From positions 930,001 through 994,000 of the forward strand of contig NZ_CP109078.1 in assembly GCF_035917455.1 (NCBI RefSeq): 64,000 nucleotides of DNA, read 5' to 3'. The notes under the pieces were generated by a model that ran no database searches, was not told where the DNA came from, and was given only the letters and a program-made list of their open reading frames with translations. Position 1 is the first letter of the stretch. Each line of letters opens with the position of its first letter. The stretch is from Micromonospora sp. NBC_01796. GTDB lineage: Bacteria > Actinomycetota > Actinomycetes > Mycobacteriales > Micromonosporaceae. Of this stretch, positions 53,210 through 61,375 are shown piece after piece. The translations under genes and the position numbers were made by a program.

Positions 53210-53776
53210 TCAGACCTTGGCAGCGGCCTTCATCTCCTTCTTGTAGGCGCGCACCTTCGCCAGCGACTCGTCGTCAACGATGTCCGCCACCGAGCGGTAC
53301 GCGCCCTCCTCGCCGTAGCCGCCGGCCGCCTCGCGCCACCCGGCCGGCTGTACGCCGTACTGCTTGCCCAGCAGGGCCACGAAGATCTGGGCCTTCTGCT
53401 TGCCGAAGCCCGGCAGCGACACGATCCGCTTGAACAGGTCGGCGCCGTCCGACACGTCCCGCCACAGCGCGGCGGGGTCACCGTCGTAACGGTCGACGAT
53501 GACCCGGCACACCTCCTGGACCCGCGCCGCCATCGCCTTCGGGAAGCGGTGCAGGGCCGGCGGGGTGGCGAAGATCGCGAGCAGGTCGTCGGCGTCGAAG
53601 TCGGCCAACTCGGCCGCGGTCGGCTCGTGCCCGAGCCGCTGGACGAGTACGTGCGGAGACGTGAACGCCTTCTCCATCGTCACTTGTTGATCAAGGGTCA
53701 GGCCGATCACCACCGCCAGTGGGTCCCGGTCCAGCAGCGCGTTCGCCTCGGGGACGATCGGCAACGAGAAGCTCAT
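53210..53776 (-). CDS. HhH-GPD-type base-excision DNA repair protein
   Basis: A 188-residue protein of the actinobacterial HhH-GPD family annotated as DNA glycosylase-like. It opens with SFSLPIVPEANALLDRDP, then LTLDQQVTMEKAFTSPHVL, and contains the helix-hairpin-helix LPGFGKQKAQIFVALLGKQYG at about 130-150. The Lys/Asp that marks active glycosylases is not obvious, so catalytic activity is uncertain. The start is ATG at 53776. It lies 16 bp downstream of the STAND ATPase gene on the same strand and may share its transcript. It converges on the antitoxin gene. Confidence 0.85.
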   Translation of the reverse strand: MSFSLPIVPEANALLDRDPLAVVIGLTLDQQVTMEKAFTSPHVLVQRLGHEPTAAELADFDADDLLAIFATPPALHRFPKAMAARVQEVCRVIVDRYDGDPAALWRDVSDGADLFKRIVSLPGFGKQKAQIFVALLGKQYGVQPAGWREAAGGYGEEGAYRSVADIVDDESLAKVRAYKKEMKAAAKV

Positions 53777-53792
53777 GCCCCCATCATGCCGG

Positions 53793-55976
53793 TTACGGCT
53801 TCGGCTGGACGAGCGGCACGGCCGGCGGGGCACCGCCGACCCTGGCCCGCCAGTAGGCGAGTCTCGTACGGGTCCGATCCGTGTGGAGATGATCGTCGCC
53901 CAGCACCCGGATCCGGTCGACGAGCAGCTCCTCCAGTTCCGCGACCGCGCCCGCCGGATCACCGGCCTCACCACGCCACCGGGCGAGGTTGTACCGGGTG
54001 GTGAGGGTGCTGGGGTGATCGGGCCCAAGGACCCGCAGCCGGTCGGCCAGCAACAGGGCGGAGGCCTCCCTGGCACCGGCGGGGTCGCCGGCCAGACCGC
54101 GCCAGAAGGCCACGTTGTAGCGCGTGTTGAGGGTATTCGGATGATCCGGGCCCCGCACCCTCGACAGGTCCTCCAGTAACTGCTCGAACGCGACCAGGGC
54201 ACCGGCCGGATCTCCCGCCCTGCCCCGCCAGAAGGCCAGGTTGTGCCGGGCGTTGAGGGTGTCGACGTGGTCCGGACCGAGGAGCCGGAGCAGGTCGGCC
54301 AGCACCTCACCGAACTCCCGGGCGGCCCGCCACGGGTCACCGGCGGTACCCCGCCAGTTGGCGAGGTTGCCCCGGCAGACCAGGGTCTCCCGGTTGTCCG
54401 GCCCGTCGACCCGCAACCGGTCCGCCAACAGCCGCTCGTACGCGGCCTCGGCCGCCGCCGGATCACCGCCCTGACCCAGGGCGTACGCGAGGTGGTGGCG
54501 CACGGTCAGGGTGTCGGCGTGATCGGCACCGAGCCGCGCCTCGGCACGGTCGTGCAGCCGTTGCCAGTACGTCAGCGCGTCGGCGCCGAGCCCGGATTCG
54601 CTGAGGCTCCGGCCGGCCCGCCAGAGCAGCGGATGCGGCTCGGGATCCCACAGCAGCGGGCCGGCGTGCCCGTCGAGCGTCTCCACGTTGGCCCGGAGCA
54701 CCTGGCCGAGGGCGCTTTCCCGCTCGATCTCCGGCCAGGTCCGGCAGAGGGCGTCCGCCAGGGTGCGCGCCGCCCGCCGGAGCTGTTCGGGGGTGAGCTG
54801 TTCCCGGGTGGCCCGTTGGACGAGGCCGTGCACCCGGATGGCCCGACCGGCCTGGGCGGGATCGAAACTGATCAGGTTGACGCGGTGCAGGCCGTACAGC
54901 GCGTCCCTGGCATCCTCGGCGTCCACCGCCCGCTCCCCCGCGTACTCGACCGGGCGGGCCTGCCGGAGGTGGTCGAGGGCCACCTCGGTGGTGAGCACCG
55001 CAGCGGGGATGCCGTTCGGGTCGAGCAGGCTGAGCAGATGCAGCATCGCTCGGGCCAGGCCCGGTGGGTGCAGCCGGTCGGCGAGTTCGACGGAGAGTGC
55101 CCAGGTGGCGGCGACCGTCTCGCGGTGGTCGTCCGGCAGCGCGCCCGGCTCCGGCAAGAGTTCCGGCAGCCGACGTCGGGCGTCGACCAGCCGGCGCCGG
55201 TAGTCGGCGAACCCGAGTCCCCGGTCGACCAGGTAGGCGGCGGCCTGGGCCAGCGCCAACGGCAGGTAGCCCAGGTCGGCGGCGAGCAGGCGGGCCTGTT
55301 CCGCCTCGTCGTAGCGACCGGTCTTCGCGGTGAGGTAGCGGGTGGCCTGGTCCGGGGTGAACAGACCGACCTCGACCAGGCGACGACCGGACCCGCCCAG
55401 GGCGGTGTCCCGGCGCCGGGTGGTGACCAGGGTGTGCCCACCCACCGGCTGCGGTGGCCAGAGGCCACGCAGGTCGGCCGGGTCGGAGAGGTCGTCGAGC
55501 ACGATCAGCCACCGCCGGTCGGTCTGGGCCAGCCAGGCGAGGAAACGGTCGGCGTCGGCGTCGGCACCGGTACGTTCGCCGGGCAGCACCTCCGCCGCCG
55601 CCCCGGCATAACCGGCGACGATCGAGTCCCGGCTCCCGGCGGTGATCCAGACCAGCAGGTCCACCGCGCCCTCCCGCCAGGCGTGACGGGCCAGTTGCGC
55701 CGCGACCTGGGTTTTGCCCACCCCGCCCAGGCCGACCAACACGCGTACCCCGGCGACCGGCTCTCCGACCGAGCCGTCGGTGTCCGCCGCCTCGACGGGA
55801 CGGTCCTGGAAGCAGTCCGCCGCCGGTGGGACCACGCCGACCCGGCACGGCCAGGTCACCGGCGGTCGGGCGGCGACGAAGAGGTTCGTCTGGAAGCCGC
55901 CGTCGCCGATCTGTACGCCGAGCGCGGCGCCGGCATCGACGTCCCAGTGCGGCGTCGCCTGCGGACCGACGTTCAC
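53793..55976 (-). CDS. STAND-type (NB-ARC) ATPase with tetratricopeptide repeats
   Basis: A 727-residue protein. Residues 1-60 contain the short WDVDAGAALGVQIGDGGFQTN segment and a PPAADCFQDR linker typical of actinomycete NB-ARC proteins. The ATPase domain has Walker A GLGGVGKT (82-89), Walker B LIVLDD (157-162) and the TLVTTRRRD sensor; a winged-helix region follows (to about 400). The last 235 residues hold at least five kinesin-light-chain-type repeats of about 42 residues with the pattern LGPDHxxTLxxRxNLAxWRGxAGDPxxA. There is no recognisable N-terminal effector domain. The start is GTG at 55976, with GGGAGG 5 nt upstream. Relatives act as signalling switches, and some STAND proteins act in phage defence; the role here is open. 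Confidence 0.87.
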   Translation of the reverse strand: MNVGPQATPHWDVDAGAALGVQIGDGGFQTNLFVAARPPVTWPCRVGVVPPAADCFQDRPVEAADTDGSVGEPVAGVRVLVGLGGVGKTQVAAQLARHAWREGAVDLLVWITAGSRDSIVAGYAGAAAEVLPGERTGADADADRFLAWLAQTDRRWLIVLDDLSDPADLRGLWPPQPVGGHTLVTTRRRDTALGGSGRRLVEVGLFTPDQATRYLTAKTGRYDEAEQARLLAADLGYLPLALAQAAAYLVDRGLGFADYRRRLVDARRRLPELLPEPGALPDDHRETVAATWALSVELADRLHPPGLARAMLHLLSLLDPNGIPAAVLTTEVALDHLRQARPVEYAGERAVDAEDARDALYGLHRVNLISFDPAQAGRAIRVHGLVQRATREQLTPEQLRRAARTLADALCRTWPEIERESALGQVLRANVETLDGHAGPLLWDPEPHPLLWRAGRSLSESGLGADALTYWQRLHDRAEARLGADHADTLTVRHHLAYALGQGGDPAAAEAAYERLLADRLRVDGPDNRETLVCRGNLANWRGTAGDPWRAAREFGEVLADLLRLLGPDHVDTLNARHNLAFWRGRAGDPAGALVAFEQLLEDLSRVRGPDHPNTLNTRYNVAFWRGLAGDPAGAREASALLLADRLRVLGPDHPSTLTTRYNLARWRGEAGDPAGAVAELEELLVDRIRVLGDDHLHTDRTRTRLAYWRARVGGAPPAVPLVQPKP

Positions 55977-56250
55977 GTCCACCTCCCACGGCCCATCATG
56001 CACTGCCGATCGGTCTGGCAGGAGTCGTGAATCCCGGCGGATCCGACGTACGCCCGTCGATGCGGCGGGGGCAGGGCCGACCTGGAAACGCCCGTGGACA
56101 CAGCAGGGTCCGTTCCGGTTCTCGCCAGCTAACCTCAGCTCGTCCGGTCGCGGGTACCCCGACCGGCGCGTCCGCCACCGGTTCGCCCGCGGATACGCAC
56201 CCGCATCGGGCCGTGGCGGACGGTAGTCGTACCCGGAAGGAGAACGACCC

Positions 56251-56691
56251 GTGACCACGCCGCACCGGCCCGACCTGGCCGCGCAGCTCGACCTCGCGAG
56301 CCACCCCGAGGGCGGCTGGTTCCGCGAAACCTGGCGGTCCGCGCACAGCTTCCACCCGGACGGGTACGCCGCAGCGCGCAGCGCGGCCACCGCGATCCTC
56401 TTCCTCCTCGCCCCCGGTGAGGAGTCCCGCTGGCACCTGGTCCGCTCGGACGAGCTGTGGTTCTGGCACTCCGGCGGACCGCTGACGCTGCGCTTCGGCG
56501 GCACCGGGGAGCAGCCGGCGACCGACCCGGACGAGGTGCTGCTCGGCGCCGACGTGTCGGCCGACCAGCAGCCGCAGGTGCTGATCCCCGGCGGGGTGTG
56601 GCAGGCGGCGGTGCCCGCCGGTGACCAGCCGGTGCTGGTGAGCTGCGTGGTCGCGCCCGGTTTCGACTTCGCCGACTTCCGGCTGCACTGA
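56251..56691 (+). CDS. Cupin family protein (DUF985)
   Basis: A 146-residue single-domain cupin of the DUF985 (cupin_5) family. Diagnostic parts are LASHPEGGWFRETWRS at the N-terminus, TAILFLLAPGEESRWHLVRSDELWFWHSGG in the middle with the metal-binding histidines, and a late PGGVWQAAVPAG strand, followed by CVVAPGFDFADF. These proteins resemble sugar-binding or epimerase-like cupins; no reaction is known. The start is GTG at 56251 with GGAAGGAG upstream. It is divergent from the STAND gene across 274 bp in which no gene is seen. Confidence 0.88.
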   Translation: MTTPHRPDLAAQLDLASHPEGGWFRETWRSAHSFHPDGYAAARSAATAILFLLAPGEESRWHLVRSDELWFWHSGGPLTLRFGGTGEQPATDPDEVLLGADVSADQQPQVLIPGGVWQAAVPAGDQPVLVSCVVAPGFDFADFRLH

Positions 56692-56744
56692 TCCACCAAC
56701 CGCTTCTACCGGGGGTTGTGCCCGGCATGCTCGGGCGCAACCGG

Positions 56745-56750
56745 CAGGAT
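56745..56750 (+). promoter_or_regulatory. -10-like element of leaderless methyltransferase gene
   Basis: CAGGAT lies 6 nt before the GTG at 56757. It departs from TAnnnT only at the first base. Confidence 0.4.
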
Positions 56751-56756
56751 GGCGGG

Positions 56757-58241
56757 GTGGACGAAAACGACATGCTCCTCTCCGCGGCCGGCGTCGACCA
56801 GCTCCGCACGGCACTGACCAACGCCGGTTACACGTCGAGCGGCATCGCCGGACGGCTGGGTCCGCAGGCGACCAGCGGGATGGCCCGCAACGACTTCCGG
56901 GCGGCGCTGCGGATCACCGCGGACCGGGACCCGCTCGGCACACTGATCCGGCTGTTCGTCTGCGCCCAGACCGAACCGGAGGCGGCGGTCGCGGCGGCCC
57001 TGGCTCCGCTCCCGCTGGCCGACGCTCTCGCCGCCGGCCTGGTCGAACGCGCCGACGGTGGCCTGCGCCAGGGCATCGACCTGGAGCCGTACGGGGACGC
57101 CTGGTGGGCGCTGTCCGACGTCCCGGCGAGCGCCCGACCGGGCCGCCCCCTCGCCGCCGACCATGTGCTGGGCATCGGTGGGGCGTCGACCACGCTGGTC
57201 GGCGCCACCGTCCGGCGGCCGGTCGACACCGCGCTCGACCTCGGCACCGGTTCCGGCGTACAGGCGCTGCACCTGGCCACCCACGCCGGCCGGGTGACCG
57301 CCACCGACTTCTCCACCCGCTCGCTGCGGTTCGCGGCGACCACCGCCGCGCTCAACGGCCAGCAGTGGGAACTGCTGCACGGCGACATGACCGCCCCGGT
57401 CGCGGGTCGCCGCTTCGACCTGGTGGTCAGCAACCCGCCGTTCGTCGTCGGGCCCGGTACCACCACGCACAGTTACCGCGACTCGGGGCGGGTCGGTGAC
57501 GGGATCGCGGCGGAACTGGCCGCCGCCGCACCGGACCTGCTAACCGAGGGCGGCACGATGCAGTACCTCGCCAACTGGGTGCACATCGCCGGTGAGGACT
57601 GGGGCGAGCGGGTGGCCGGGTGGTTCGCCGGCACCGGGCTGGACGCCTGGGTGATCCAGCGCGAGGTGGCCGACCCGATGGCGTACGTCGACCTGTGGCT
57701 GGCCGACGCGAGCGAGGCGACCGACCCGCACCGGATCGCCGCCTGGCTGGACTGGTTCGACGCGCAGAAGGTGGAGGCGGTCGGCTTCGGGTTGATCAAC
57801 CTCCGCCGGGGCGGGCACGACCAGCCGGTCGTCCGGGTCGAGGACCTCCGCCAGCCGGTGCAGCCGCCGATGGGCGACCAGATCGCCGCCTGGTTCGACC
57901 GCCAGGACTGGCTCCGGGTACGCGACACCGACGCGCTCCTGGCCAGCCGCTACCGGATCGCGGAGGGGTTGCAGCTCCGGCAGGAGGCGACCATGGGTCC
58001 GGACGGTTGGGCGGTGGACCGTCAGGTGCTCGCCATGCCGCACGGGCTGCGCTGGAGCGAGGAGGTGGACCCGCTGGTGCTGGCTCTGGTCAGTGGCGCG
58101 GACGGCCGGGTGCCGCTGCGTGAGCAGTTGGCGGTGCTGGCGATCGCGCACGAGGTGGCGGCCGACGACCTGGCCGAGGCGGCTGGGCCGATCATCGCGC
58201 ACCTGGTGGAACGGGGTCTGATCACTCCCGAGACGGACTGA
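56757..58241 (+). CDS. SAM-dependent methyltransferase (HemK/RF-like, N5-glutamine or N6-adenine type)
   Basis: A 494-residue protein. An N-terminal helical region (about 1-130) precedes the methyltransferase fold. Motif I is ALDLGTGSGVQALHLA (about 159-174) and motif IV is VVSNPPFV (223-230), the NPPF/Y signature of enzymes that methylate planar amide or exocyclic amino groups. A C-terminal domain of about 170 residues includes EAVGFGLINLRRGG and DPLVLALVSGADG. Similar two-part proteins are common in actinomycetes and annotated simply as methyltransferases. The start is GTG at 56757, leaderless. It lies 6 nt upstream of dtd and is likely co-transcribed. Confidence 0.86.
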   Translation: MDENDMLLSAAGVDQLRTALTNAGYTSSGIAGRLGPQATSGMARNDFRAALRITADRDPLGTLIRLFVCAQTEPEAAVAAALAPLPLADALAAGLVERADGGLRQGIDLEPYGDAWWALSDVPASARPGRPLAADHVLGIGGASTTLVGATVRRPVDTALDLGTGSGVQALHLATHAGRVTATDFSTRSLRFAATTAALNGQQWELLHGDMTAPVAGRRFDLVVSNPPFVVGPGTTTHSYRDSGRVGDGIAAELAAAAPDLLTEGGTMQYLANWVHIAGEDWGERVAGWFAGTGLDAWVIQREVADPMAYVDLWLADASEATDPHRIAAWLDWFDAQKVEAVGFGLINLRRGGHDQPVVRVEDLRQPVQPPMGDQIAAWFDRQDWLRVRDTDALLASRYRIAEGLQLRQEATMGPDGWAVDRQVLAMPHGLRWSEEVDPLVLALVSGADGRVPLREQLAVLAIAHEVAADDLAEAAGPIIAHLVERGLITPETD

Positions 58242-58247
58242 TCGCCC

Positions 58248-58670
58248 GTGCGCGCGGTGGTGCAGACGGTCAGCCGGGCCAGTGTCACGGTCGACGGCGA
58301 GGTGGTAGGCGCGATCTCCGACGGGCTCCTGGTGCTGGTCGGGGTGACCCACACCGACACCCCGGCGACCGCCGAGACGATGGCCCGCAAGGTGTACGAG
58401 CTGCGGATCCTGGACGACGAGCGATCCGCCTCGGAGGTCGGTGCGCCGGTGCTCGTGGTCAGCCAGTTCACCCTGTACGGCGACGCCCGCAAGGGGCGGC
58501 GGCCGAGCTGGGGCGGTGCGGCTCCGGCCGAGGTGGCCGAGCCGTTAGTGAAGGCGTTCGCCGAGGCGCTGCGGGCACGCGGGGCGACGGTGGAAACGGG
58601 GCGGTTCCGCGCCCACATGCTGGTCGAGAGCGTGAACGTCGGTCCGTGCACCATCCTGCTCGACCTCTGA
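58248..58670 (+). CDS. dtd: D-aminoacyl-tRNA deacylase
   Basis: A 140-residue enzyme removing D-amino acids wrongly attached to t[24 protein letters not shown] at the N-terminus (about 1-20), [17 protein letters not shown] in the centre and [10 protein letters not shown] at the end are family signatures, the last holding the Gly-Pro active-site motif. The family usually has NDGPVT there, so this copy differs by two residues. The length is normal. The start is GTG at 58248, 6 nt after the methyltransferase stop, without its own ribosome-binding site. Confidence 0.93.
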   Translation: MRAVVQTVSRASVTVDGEVVGAISDGLLVLVGVTHTDTPATAETMARKVYELRILDDERSASEVGAPVLVVSQFTLYGDARKGRRPSWGGAAPAEVAEPLVKAFAEALRARGATVETGRFRAHMLVESVNVGPCTILLDL

Positions 58671-58699
58671 ACGGCCCGGGCCCGTACACGATCCCGGCC

Positions 58700-58735
58700 G
58701 CCCGTCCCGTCCCACGCGGTGTGGGCGGGACGGGC
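58700..58735. terminator. Convergent hairpin terminator (dtd/spo0M)
   Basis: A 15-bp GC stem with one bulged base (58700-58715 with 58721-58735) and a 5-nt loop, between the convergent dtd and spo0M genes. Confidence 0.75.
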
Positions 58736-58747
58736 CGGGCGGGTCGG

Positions 58748-59536
58748 CTAGAAGAACAGGCCGCGCTGGCGCATCGACTGGCGCAGCCAGCCGTCGAGCT
58801 GGGCGGCCCAGTCGGTCTGGTCCGCGGTGGCGTAGTCGACCGTGAACCGGCCGAACGCGTCGCGGCCCTCGGAAAAGACCCCGCCCCGCTTGTCGATCTC
58901 CAGGACGAGCTGGAGGTGCTGGGGCGTACCGACGAAGGTCAGTTCGAGCTGGTTGATGGCGCGGGCGTACTGCGGCGCCGGGTAGAACTCGATCTCCTGG
59001 TAGAACGGGAGCGTCTGCTGCACCCCGTAGATCCGGCCCCGCTCGACATCGGCCCGGGTGAACCGGAAACCGAGCCGGAGCAGGGCGTCGAGGATGCGCT
59101 CCTGCGCCGGCAACGGATGTACGGCAACCGCGTCCAGGTCGCCCTTGTCCACCGCCCGGGCCACCTCCAACTCGGTACGCAGCCCCATCGTCATGCCGTG
59201 CAGGTGCTGGCCGTAGACCTCGGTGATCGGCGTCTCCCAGGGCACCTCGAAACGGAACGGGATCTCGTGCCGCTGCCCGCTCTCCAGCCGGAACGCCCCG
59301 GTGGCGCGCTGGCGCTGGAACTCCTGCGTGGTGTCGTACTCGCCGTCGCCGCTCTCCACCTCGACCCGGGTGACGAGGCCCAGCGCGACGTACTCGATGT
59401 CGACCGGGTGGTCGCCCCCGCTGATCTGGATCCGGCCCTCGAGCTGGCCGCCCGGACGGCAGTTCGGGTTGTTCAGCACGGTTTCCACGGACGGGCCGCC
59501 CACACCCATCGCCTGCATCAGTCTTTTGAAGACCAC
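58748..59536 (-). CDS. spo0M: Spo0M-like sporulation control protein (arrestin fold)
   Basis: A 262-residue soluble protein. The N-terminus VFKRLMQAMGVGGPSVET, then GGQLEGRIQISGGD and IEYVALGLVTRVEVE, shows the two-sheet arrestin-like fold of Spo0M. The C-terminal third (FVGTPQHLQLVLEIDKRGG, and TDWAAQLDGWLRQSM) also matches. In Bacillus, Spo0M influences sporulation and cell-shape proteins; its actinomycete role is unclear. The start is GTG at 59536, with GGGAGG 5 nt upstream. It is divergent from sigB, a position that may be regulatory. Confidence 0.88.
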   Translation of the reverse strand: MVFKRLMQAMGVGGPSVETVLNNPNCRPGGQLEGRIQISGGDHPVDIEYVALGLVTRVEVESGDGEYDTTQEFQRQRATGAFRLESGQRHEIPFRFEVPWETPITEVYGQHLHGMTMGLRTELEVARAVDKGDLDAVAVHPLPAQERILDALLRLGFRFTRADVERGRIYGVQQTLPFYQEIEFYPAPQYARAINQLELTFVGTPQHLQLVLEIDKRGGVFSEGRDAFGRFTVDYATADQTDWAAQLDGWLRQSMRQRGLFF

Positions 59537-59639
59537 GCCGTCCTCCCTGGCTTTCGTCGGCACTTGGTTGGTTCTCGTTGCTGGCCGGGTGGCCAATCGG
59601 TGGCACAGTAGCCGGTCCCGGCAAGCCCTCGTTCGCAGA

Positions 59640-59651
59640 CTGAGCGCTCAG
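59640..59651. promoter_or_regulatory. 12-bp palindrome upstream of sigB
   Basis: CTGAGCGCTCAG is a perfect 12-bp palindrome ending 25 bp before the candidate sigB -10 element at 59677, close to where the -35 region should lie. It is a candidate regulator site for sigB or for divergent spo0M. Confidence 0.4.
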
Positions 59652-59676
59652 AATATTATCGACGTACCGCACTAAA

Positions 59677-59682
59677 TAGGGT
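59677..59682 (+). promoter_or_regulatory. Candidate -10 element for sigB
   Basis: TAGGGT within the AT-rich run ACTAAATAGGGTAAG, in the 290-bp gap between divergent spo0M and sigB. It implies a leader of about 138 nt before the ATG at 59827. Confidence 0.45.
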
Positions 59683-59826
59683 AAGTCGCCGGGAGCGACT
59701 CCCGGTTTCATGCCACCTGGACGATCGCCTCACCGCAGCTTCACGCCATGCCCGCCAAGCTGTTCTCATCGGCGCCACAGGGCTGCCGGTACGCGCCACT
59801 TAGTCGACGCGGGGAGGCGACTGAAG

Positions 59827-60873
<1,047 letters not shown>

Positions 60874-60890
60874 CGCTCGCACGGCCTGGT

Positions 60891-60940
60891 GGAAGGGCCC
60901 CCGGTTGACAGCGGTTCGCGTCGACCAGGGGTCCTTTCCC
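60891..60940 (+). terminator. Long hairpin terminator after sigB
   Basis: An imperfect stem of about 19 bp: GGAAGGGCCCCCGGTTGAC pairs with GTCGACCAGGGGTCCTTTCC around a 10-nt loop. It begins 17 nt after the sigB stop. Confidence 0.7.
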
Positions 60941-60997
60941 TGTCCGGCGTCGACCGACCGGCACCATGATCAGGGAACGGGATGAGAGAGTTCGAAC

Positions 60998-61354
60998 ATG
61001 AGAATCGCGAACCTCGGCCTGCGATTCCTGCTGGAGCTCGGCGCACTGGTCGCGCTCGCCTACGGCGGCTGGCTGGCCGGCGAGCCACAACTGTGGCAGC
61101 GGCTCCTGCTGGCCGTGCTGTTTCCGCTCGCCGCCGCGCTGATCTGGGGCCGCTGGGTCGCACCGAGATCGGACCGGAAGCTGGCCGACCCGGTACGCCT
61201 GATCCCGGAGTGGGTGGTCTTCGGCGGTGCGACCGCCGTACTCGTGGTCAGCGGCCGTCCCTACCTCGGCGCCGCCCTGGCGGTACTGGCCGCCGCCAAC
61301 CGGCTGGTGCTGTGGCGGCTGGGCAGCGACACCGACGGCCGGGCGGTCCGTTGA
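60998..61354 (+). CDS. DUF2568 (YrdB-like) membrane protein
   Basis: A 118-residue protein with four membrane helices, matching DUF2568. Segments are LRFLLELGALVALAYGGWL, LLLAVLFPLAAALIWGRWVAP, LIPEWVVFGGATAVLVV and LGAALAVLAAANRLVL. The function is unknown. The start is ATG at 60998, with GAGAG upstream. It converges on the large acyl-CoA-synthetase-like gene with a 21-bp spacer. Confidence 0.88.
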   Translation: MRIANLGLRFLLELGALVALAYGGWLAGEPQLWQRLLLAVLFPLAAALIWGRWVAPRSDRKLADPVRLIPEWVVFGGATAVLVVSGRPYLGAALAVLAAANRLVLWRLGSDTDGRAVR

Positions 61355-61375
61355 CACCCACCGCCGCCCGATCGG

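Noticed and set aside
53777-54466. N-terminal extension of the HhH repair protein by about 230 codons
   Set aside because: It lies in a shifted frame of the TPR repeats of the STAND gene and is Trp/Gly/Arg-rich; the family begins at the MSFSLPIV start at 53776.
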